Assembly: GCA_024279915.1 (NCBI GenBank)
Contig: JAJRRB010000031.1
Coordinates: 1-64,000, forward strand
Length of the DNA stretch: 64,000 nucleotides
Direction: 5' to 3'
Origin: Deltaproteobacteria bacterium
GTDB taxonomy: Bacteria > Desulfobacterota > Desulfuromonadia > Desulfuromonadales > BM103
Positions 56,006 to 64,000 of the stretch are shown in pieces. Position numbers and translations under genes: made by a program. Positions within the stretch are counted from its first letter, which is position 1; each line of letters begins with the position of its first letter. Below the pieces are notes generated by a model that ran no database searches, was not told where the DNA came from, and saw only the letters and a list, made by a program, of their open reading frames with translations.

Positions 56006-59000
56006 ATGAATACGTGGAGAGCGCACATGCTGACAGGAGTTGAGAAGATGACGAGAATGATGAGATTAAGTGGGACTTGTCGAACGGATGAAAGTGGTCC
56101 GGCTTGTCGGCGTGGTGAAACACGTGGCGCGTGGCGTGTGGCGCGGTTTGCGGTTGTCGCTGTGATGGCGATGGTGTTGGTGGCAGGTACTTACGGTAGT
56201 GTGCTTGCGGCAAACGTTAACGAGTCTTATTCCGATGACAATGTTTCCATTGAGTTAAATACGTCAGCATCATTTGATGGAACCATCACCGAGTCCTTCG
56301 CCACCAGCTCCAATATCAGTCTGAAGGTTGTTGATGCTGCTGGAAATGACGGTGCTAAATCTAATGATGTTAAAATCACGGATCTTTCTGGGAGTACGGT
56401 AGTCGATGGCGGCGGATGCTTCAGCAGCACTGATGATATTATCTGGACCTGTTCGCTGACCACGCCAAGCACCGCCGGGGTTTACATTGTTGAAATAAAA
56501 TTAGAGGATGATGGTGGCTACAACGATCAGGCGGTTAAGATTAACACCTTGATCTACGTTGGGACCGATACCGCTTCAGTAGTCAATTTCCACTACACCT
56601 ATAATGATGCCGCTCGCACAACGTTTGATGAGATCTTCGCTCCAGGCGATACGATTTACGGTGTGGTCAGGTTTACCGGTGGAGTACCCCATACGAATAA
56701 TTCAAAAATCGATTTACAGGATTTATATGGGAATAAGGGTACTTCATTGACTGCATTCACCATCAGTGGCAGTGAGCTCTACTATGCCTATACTCTGCCA
56801 TCAAATGTGGCCAATATGCAGAACGACTTTCCAGATTACAGCAGTCCCGACTACTTCAATATCATTCCGGATCTTAAAACTGATAAGGATGGGACAGATA
56901 CAACTGTTGCCAAAAAGTTCGGTAAAATTATCAAGATTCAGGCAACTGCTGAGGTCGGAGCTGTTGGCGATGTGTTGGTCGATGATGCTAGTGTACAAGT
57001 GACTTGTTCCCGAGTTGCTCCAACCGTAACCATCAGCACCGCCAACCAGACCATCATCACTGATGGTGGCAACGCTGTCTACAACTACACCGTTACCAAC
57101 AACGCTACGGGCGGCAGTTGTGGCAGCACCACCTTCAACCGAGGTGTGTCTGACGATAGTGGCGGCCTTTTTACCACGACCCGAACTCCGACCACGGTCA
57201 CTCTGGCGGAAGGTGCGACCAGTGGTACCTTGACGATGACGGTTACGGATACATCTGCTCCAGATGGGGGCAGTACGATCAGTACTCTGACAGCTTCTGA
57301 AGGTACTCACACCGATGGGACTGCAACCCGGACAACAGATATTAATATCCCCTGTTCTGATGTCGGCACAGTCTCTCTCGCCAATCTAGCGCTTCCGCAC
57401 CTTTTACCGGCACCGTCAGCGTCTCTGCGACCGGCGGCGGCGATGCTGTTGCTGCAAGCATTCGAGTTGATGATATTGATCCACCGACCCAGACCAGCCC
57501 CTGGAATTACACGCCACCGGTGTCCAGCGAGGGTTCTGTAACCTTCTACGCCACAGCAACTGGTCCGACTTGCGGCGTGTATACAGACTCGGCAACTTAC
57601 AACTACGACACCCTGGCCCCCTCGGTCACCTCGACTGTTCCGGCCAACTCTGCCACTGGTATTGCTAAAGACAGCAGCGTGACCATCAACTTCAGTGAAA
57701 ACATCGACTGTGCTACTGTCACTACCTCAAGTGTAACCATGATCCCAGCCCCAGGTGGCTGGTCTCGGACCAGCTGTTCCGGCAGCACGGCGGTCTTTGC
57801 ACCGACCGGGCAGGTGAATTCGCCTCCGTATACCGTCACTGTTGATGCCGCTGATCTGGCTGGCAACAATATGGCCGGTAGCTACATTTTCACATACACC
57901 ACCGATTGTACCGATTCGATCGCCTCGTCGATCAGCTTCGATGGTGGCCCTTACACACCGTCAGGTGATTTCGCTGGTGCTGATATGGTGAATCCGGTTG
58001 ATTTGACGAATCTGCAATATCAAATTACCGAGACCACGCCTTCGACGGCGATTACTACAGGTCATGGTGAAACTAGTGACTGTGATAGCACTACTTATAC
58101 TACCGGTGATATTGTTTATGTTGATTATAATAATCCGGCGGTAGGTAATGGTACCTTGGACACAATAAAGGTAACTGCTGGAAGCAACGGTACTTTAGTG
58201 TTTTTCACTGCCTCGTGTACGGCACTCGCAAATCCTACTTGCACGGTCGTCGACTTTACTGGTGAAGAAACGGTCGTGGCAGGACTGAATACAATACCAG
58301 TTAACCTCACTATTAACGATGGTAACTATCTTGGCTTTGCCGCGCAGGGGTCTCGCCCCTCAGTTTGTAGAGACAGCACTGTCCCTTATGGCAATGCCGC
58401 TCAATTTGATGTGATTGGCACAGTCCCAAGCGTTGGCCTGGGCTATGTTTTAGGAGCAAGTGGCGAAGCTAACGCACTGCAACTTTATGGATCTGGTGCC
58501 ACATCAGGTGGTGGAGAGGTGATTCGTTATGCTTGGAATAGCGACTTGCAGCTCGCAATGAGCGGCGAAGCACCTGCCACCGCAGCGTTGGATGATCCTA
58601 TCACAGCAGGAAACACCTATAAGATCTACGCCCGCGGCGACGATGCTGAGTGTGGTGTCAATACCTACTACGTGGGTGGCGGTGCTTCTCCTGGTACCGG
58701 TCAACCATTCACCTGGACCTCATGTGTCGATAGCCCGGCCTCGACCATTACTGTAGCCGGTGGCCCGGTTGGCGGTTCTGTCGACGTCAACAGCCTGTTT
58801 ACCAGTACGCAAAACGTTGCAACATTCTTCTACCGTATCGACGGTGGTGCCCTGACCCCGGTCGGTACCGCGTGGGATAGTACATCGGTTGTTGGTAGTG
58901 ATATCGCTCCGGTCAATGTGACTGTTTATGTTGAGGGTACTGACCCGGATTGTGGTGGTCAATTGATCAGTCACAGCGCTACGATCAGCGTTGATAACAC

Positions 59001-62000
59001 CTGTACCGACCCCGATCCGTCGACCATCACCGTCCCGGCCAGTCAATCGGTTAACGGCAACAGTGTTGATCTGACCACCCTGTTCAACACCACTGGCGAT
59101 GTCGCCGGATTTACCTATCGGATGAACGGCGGTGCCGTGACCACGCCATGGGACAGCACCGGATTCGGTGCAGGTGGTCCGGAAGTAGTGAGCTTTGAAG
59201 TCACCGGCACCGATCCTGATTGCGGCGGCTCGACTATCGGCCCGATCACGGAGAATATTACTGTTAACAACGCCAACCCGACCGGTATCATCACCATCAC
59301 CGCCACCGCCGGCGATAGCAAAATTGATCTATCGGCCAGCTACAGCGGCGATGTCAATACCAGCAACAGCCTGCTGATCGAGTGGGATGCTTGTGGTGGC
59401 GTCTGCGACGGGACCACCTTCCCGGGCGGCAACGACATTACCCTGGCCAATGCGGCCAGTCCGTATTTGCAAACTATCGGCTCGCTGACCAACATGCTGA
59501 AGTACCAGGTCCGGGTCAGCTTCGTTGATGGTGACGGTGTCATCGGGTCCAACCCTGTGACCTTCATCGACCTGGTGCCGACCAACCCGATGCTGCACAA
59601 CAGCTCTACGACCAGCAGTAGTTATCAGGGCGGCAGTTGGGGACTGCCAGGGACCACATATGGCGAATTCACCTGCGAAACCTGCCACGTTGATTCTTTG
59701 GCCGGCGAAGTGACTGACAACGTCAAGCGGATGCGTGAAACCATTACCATCACTGGTGGGCCGTCGGCGACCGGCGCAGCCTTGTTCCTCGATGCCCGCG
59801 ACAGCAACTACTGGGGCGACAACAGCGATTCGCACACCGCGTCTGACCGGGTCTGCGAAGTCTGCCACAGTGAGACCACGATTCATCGTTACGACACCAC
59901 CTTGCAGCCCGGTTTCGGTACCCATAATAACGACGGCAAGGCGTGTATCGTCTGTCATGCACATGACACAGGGTTCGCGGCCGCCGGCTGCGATTCCTGC
60001 CACGGTTATGCACCGGAAAGTAATGTCTCCGGACCTCCGGGCCTAGCCAATGCACCGGCCACCGGCAGTGTTACCGAAGGCGCACATGTTCGCCACATCA
60101 ATGACGTGACCGGCCCGCAGTACACCTGTGATGCCTGTCATGGCGTCGGCAGCGGCGGCGGCGGCGGGGCGGCTCATATGAGCGGTGCCATCGCCATCGA
60201 TTTCAACGCTTTCGGTTCAACCGACGGCACCTACGCCGGCCAAACAGCTGTCGATCTCCTGGCCGGTTACACCGGTGCCAGTACTACGACATCTGATAAC
60301 AGCCTGACCTGTGCAGCTGTTTATTGTCACGGTGGCACCATCAGCGGCACCCCTCCGACCTGGACCGGTTCTGTCCAGTGCGGTAGCTGTCATAATGCTG
60401 ATCCGGCCGCTGGCGGCTGGCTCGGTAACCACAGTGTCCACCTCAACACTGTCGGCGTCACCTGTACCGATTGCCACGGTGGCGGTTATACTGAAGATGA
60501 CGGCACCGGTACTGCCGGAGCTACGCCTGCCGATCACCTCGGCGGTACGGTTACCATCAATATGAGTGCAGTCGATGGCTCGGCCAGCTACAGTAAAGGC
60601 GCCAGTGTCATAACCCAGGGTCTGCCAGGTGATGCTGCTTACGGCACCTGTTCGGTTTCCTGTCACGGTTCCGGTAACCCGACCTGGGGCGGCAATCTCG
60701 GCGTATATCCGGCCAAGTGCGTGGCCTGTCATAATGACGGCGGCGGCTCCACCCTGCGTGATGCCGTGCCGGGTGCAACCAGTACGGTTCACCAGACCCA
60801 TAGCGATAACACTTCATATGTCGCTAATAACTGCGATAATTGCCACGGCAACAACGCCAGCCTCGGCACCCACGCCAACCACACCAACGACGGTGTCCTC
60901 GGCGACGGTGACGCGACTTTCGCCAATGACCTGACCGGCTACAGTACAACCAATAAGGACTGTACCAACAGTTGTCATATTGCCACCACCAACAACCTCT
61001 GGGTGGCTGCTCCGCCGGCTCTGGCCTGTACCGATTGTCATACCACCAGTTACATTGCCGATGATAAAGGCGCGATGCCGACTACCGGTCTGCACGGTGC
61101 CACGGCCAGTACGCAGATACACAATCAGACCATTGATACAAATGGCTGCAGCGAGTGCCATGAAACGGAAGCCGGCACTCATATTGACGGCACCTTCGTC
61201 GCTGATGCTTCTAACAATAACGATCGTTTCGTCAATCGAAACAGCGGAGGAGTTGTTTTGAACTGGTCGGATGGCGCAGCGAATACCGGTACTTGTAACG
61301 GTAGCCTCACCGGTTGCCACAGCGACACCGGTGTCTGGGAACGACTCTGGTCGACAGCCGCCAACTCGGATCTCGCAACTGCGAGTGTCGGCGATGTTCG
61401 CTGTGATGTCTGTCACGGTCAGTGGACCAAGTGGCGCCCTGGCACCACCCACTCGTTAGCGAATTTGGACTCCGTCGATGATGCTGCTAACACCCGTGGC
61501 GCTGGCCATGATGGTACACCGGATTGTACAATATGCCACGACTTTGGTGGTGTCCCTAACAAGCACAACACTGCCACCCATAGAATTACTATGAACAGCG
61601 ACGCTGGCGGCACCCCGACCTTATATGCTCGAACCGGCAACACTCACGGCACCGATGGCGCTGGTTGCGGTGATTGCCATGCCGGTGAAGATGTGATCGC
61701 CACCGATAATGGCCATAACTTCCCGGTTTCCATCTTCCTGAGCGAGACCGTCGATGGTGTAACAGTGCCGATGCCGGCCTGTGGTAGCTGCCACGGTGAA
61801 ACTGGTGTCGATGCTTCGGCACCACAAGTCAAGCCGGGAACTTCTGCCCACCTTCTGGTCCCTGGGCAAGCTGGTGATCAACCCTGTGAATCCTGCCACG
61901 CAGGTCACGCCAGTGGCACGACCGGTGCTAACGATGTTGAAATAAGTACCGCTCCTGCGACTTTCAATAACAAATACGCAACCCATAGCAATGCTATCCA

Positions 62001-63222
62001 GTTAGGCGGCACGGCAACCAATGTTGCTGCCTGGTACGCTACTCCTGCCGCTCCGACTGAAGCGGAAATGTGCTGGGGTTGCCACGAGCTTCCTGCTACG
62101 GACATCAGCGAATGGGGTACCAACACCGGCGGTACCTATAATTACGGTAATGTTGACGATAATGACCTGAACTGGACCACAACCTACTGGACGAGTGCCG
62201 GTTTCAGCTACAAAAACGGTGAATTGAAGGATAAGCCTACGGCTGCCACTCCGACTGGAGACGGTAACAACAATGGCAGTATTCATGCAACAGCTGGTTC
62301 GACGGCATCGTCACCGCTGACTGCTGATGATAGCTTGGCCAATGTCAGCTGTTCCGCCTGCCACGACGTTCACGACACTGGCACTGTGAACGGTAAACCA
62401 TACCTGCGCGGTACATGGCGCCCGAGCCCTTATCCGGAGGATGGAGCTCCAAGAGCTGGAGACACGGCTTACTCGGGTACTGTAAATTTTGGTGCTGTTC
62501 CTCGTGGCGCTATTCAGAACAACGCTGGTGCTTGGCAGATTGATCAGAACAACAGCAACCCTAACAGTACCTACACTTATGCTGACGACGGTCTCTGTGG
62601 CACCTGTCACAGCCAATCAGATCTTGAGGCTGATTTCCCCTTGCACAGAAATTCTGTTCGTGGCTTCACTAATGATGGCTCTACTCGCGCGAATATCTTT
62701 AAGATGGGTAGCACAGGCCACGGAGGTACGACGGGCAACACCGCCTTTGGCGAAAATGATGCTCCCAATATGGGCTACTACAACTCCAGTTCTTGTGGTG
62801 GTAAAATGTATGGGTTACGTGATGATGAGGGCACTTGGTCCGAGATAAAGATCTATGCGCGCGCCAACTGCGACGGTAATAATGAAACTCGTTACGCTTA
62901 TGACAAGTTCCACTGGACCGGCGGGACTCTCAATGATGCCAATGCGGTTGATTCGGACTTCCATAGTTTCAGTTGTTCTAAGTGCCATAACCCCCACGCT
63001 TCGCGTTTGCCACGCTTGATGATTACCAACTGCTTGGATGTGGCACGGAATACTTGGGATGATACTATTAATCCAGCTGGGGATAGTAACTGGTGGTCGA
63101 ATGCCGGCGGTGGTAACCCGGCTGGTGTGGACCAGATTGCTTACATCTCTTCGGCACAGAACTGCCATCGCAAGACAACCTCGGCCAACGAGCCGGGCTG
63201 GAACAGCGTAACCCCGTGGTAA
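56006..63222 (+). pseudogene. Giant Ig-like domain/multiheme cytochrome fusion, about 2,405 residues, frameshifted
   Basis: From the ATG at 56006 (AGGAG with the same TAGGCCCC leader as the previous giant gene) the frame encodes a signal peptide (cleavage near VLAAN) and several Ig-like/Calx-beta-type domains. It shifts by one base at about 57375-57400. The continuation reads SASAPFTGTVSVSATGGGD and on into a bacterial Ig-like domain (APSVTSTVPANSATGIAKDS). The C-terminal 1,200 residues hold 20 CXXCH sites, one CX4CH (CAAVYCH), two CX3CH and one CX6CH (CNGSLTGCH), about 24 hemes. It ends in SSAQNCHRKTT. The N-terminal part may bind substrates or the surface. The lesion is probably a sequence error. 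Confidence 0.85.
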
Positions 63223-63235
63223 TTAACGGATGATC

Positions 63236-63261
63236 GGGGACACTTCCCTGGAAGTGTCCCC
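63236..63261. repeat. Perfect palindrome GGGGACACTTCC...GGAAGTGTCCCC
   Basis: Twelve-base perfect arms around CT lie just after the giant gene and 160 bases before the REP-associated transposase. A partial copy (GGGACACTTC...GGGACACC) stands right before the transposase start. It has the form of the REP targets of such enzymes. Confidence 0.85.
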
Positions 63262-63283
63262 TAACGCAAACAAGGAGCAAATT

Positions 63284-63340
63284 ATGAAAAAATATCAAAA
63301 ACCGCAAGTGGTCGGTAGCAGCAACGTCCATCCTTGCTAA
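63284..63340 (+). CDS. 18-residue peptide gene (possible RiPP precursor)
   Basis: The ATG is preceded by AAGGAG eight bases upstream and encodes MKKYQKPQVVGSSNVHPC, then TAA. A rho-independent terminator begins 26 bases later. The YXXPXV-G pattern near the start resembles the recognition sequence bound by PqqD-like (RRE) domains in RiPP leader peptides, and the only Cys is the last residue. No modification enzyme lies in the window. It may instead be a small regulatory or heme-locus peptide. Without conservation data this is a tentative call; the ribosome binding site and terminator are the main support. Confidence 0.5.
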   Translation: MKKYQKPQVVGSSNVHPC

Positions 63341-63366
63341 TCAATCAAAATAACCAGCAAACCCAA

Positions 63367-63394
63367 GGGCCGAGAGAAATCTCGGTCCTTTTTT
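63367..63394 (+). terminator. Terminator after the 18-residue peptide gene
   Basis: GGGCCGAG and CTCGGTCC pair (one G-T wobble) around AGAAAT, followed by six T. Confidence 0.88.
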
Positions 63395-63420
63395 CATCCG
63401 GGACACTTCAAAGGGACACC

Positions 63421-64000
63421 ATGCCACGTACCGCTCGTGTCGTTGCCGTAGGCTATCCACATCATATCACCCAGCGAGGGAACAATCGTGAGTCGGTTTT
63501 CATCGACGACAACGACCGCCAGGCTTATCTTGATATTCTTAAAAAGAATGCTGATAAATACAAAGTCGAGATCAGATCCTACTGCTTGATGGTAAACCAT
63601 ATTCATCTGTTGGCTGTACCACATCAGGACGTCAGCCTGGCTCGCGGGATCGGATTAACCAATCTGGCATTTACCCAGCATGTCAATCGCAAATATTTTC
63701 GTACCGGGCGTATCTGGCAAAACAGGTTCATTTCTTGTCCTATAACGACAGAAAAACATCTTTGGGCTGTATCACGGTATATTGAGAATAACCCGGTTTA
63801 GGCGGGGATAGTGATGCAAGCAGAGGACCATCACTGGTCTAGTGCGAAACATCACCTTCTTGGTGCTGATGGTCCTCTGATCATGGCGCACGAATGGCTG
63901 CTAGGTGATGACTTGAAAAGTTATCGAAATTTGATGACAAAAACAGATGAACGTTTTGATGATATGCTCAGGCTGGCCACCAGAAGAGGGCAACCATTGT
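63421..64000 (+). pseudogene. REP-associated tyrosine transposase (RAYT), interrupted by TAG and cut by the window end
   Basis: The frame begins MPRTARVVAVGYPHHITQRG and has the Y1/HUH nuclease parts of RAYT proteins: the HUH pair in VNHIHLLAVP, the GRIWQNRF phrase and the nucleophile Tyr in SRYIENNPV. TAG at 63799-63801 follows. The frame continues unbroken with AGIVMQAEDHHWSSAKHHLLG and runs off the window, so a single substitution explains the stop. These single-copy enzymes act on the REP palindromes seen around them. The adjacent palindromes (63236-63261 and the copy at 63399-63420) support this. Whether the gene is active cannot be told. Confidence 0.85.

Overview
The window looks like a chromosomal segment of a Desulfuromonadales bacterium (Geobacter/Desulfuromonas relatives). 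The pointers are very large multiheme c-type cytochromes with mixed CXXCH and CX3-4CH heme motifs, a 15-heme cytochrome built of c7-type triheme modules, a histidine kinase with a heme-binding motif in its sensor domain, anaerobic ribonucleotide reductase, and cobalamin and nickel genes. No tRNA, rRNA or CRISPR array was seen.

Layout. 0.6-7.3 kb: mostly minus-strand housekeeping and small genes (rmuC, zinc ribbon, class II aldolase-like, Dabb, TM2, CigR-like, GGDEF/EAL). 7.5-18.8 kb: clpS and clpA-aat, separated by about 8 kb that holds a P460-type cytochrome, a TVP38-reductase fusion, a DUF547 protein, a NifX-like/DUF134/NifU-like metal-cofactor group and a sensor kinase. 19-26.4 kb: rpsU, an rRNA-type methyltransferase, the 15-heme cytochrome, a second GGDEF/EAL protein, a ferritin-like protein and ferritin. 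26.8-30.4 kb: engB, a phosphatase, cbiET, a thioesterase and nikR. 30.6-33.6 kb: an NrdR-box pair followed by a class III ribonucleotide reductase split into a large chain and a 46-residue glycyl-radical protein, then nrdG. 34-43.4 kb: a small diheme cytochrome, murI, a GerMN protein, metH, a pseudopilin-like gene and a heme-sensor kinase/sigma-54 activator pair.

43.7-63.4 kb is the most distinctive part. It encodes a secreted NHL/PEGA/VCBS-type protein, a tetraheme cytochrome, a giant cytochrome of about 2,780 residues with about 69 potential heme sites, a second giant protein of about 2,405 residues joining Ig-like domains to about 24 heme sites, and an 18-residue peptide gene with its own ribosome binding site and terminator. 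I infer an extracellular electron-transfer locus. It is followed by a REP-associated transposase next to REP-like palindromes.

An unusual number of genes are broken by a single in-frame stop (rmuC, a kinase, nrdG, the sigma-54 activator, the transposase) or a single-base frameshift (cigR-like, GGDEF/EAL, TVP38-reductase, a DUF302-like gene, metH, the second giant cytochrome). Several frameshifts lie in short homopolymers. Consensus sequence error is the simplest explanation for many of them, so entries marked pseudogene may be intact in the living organism.
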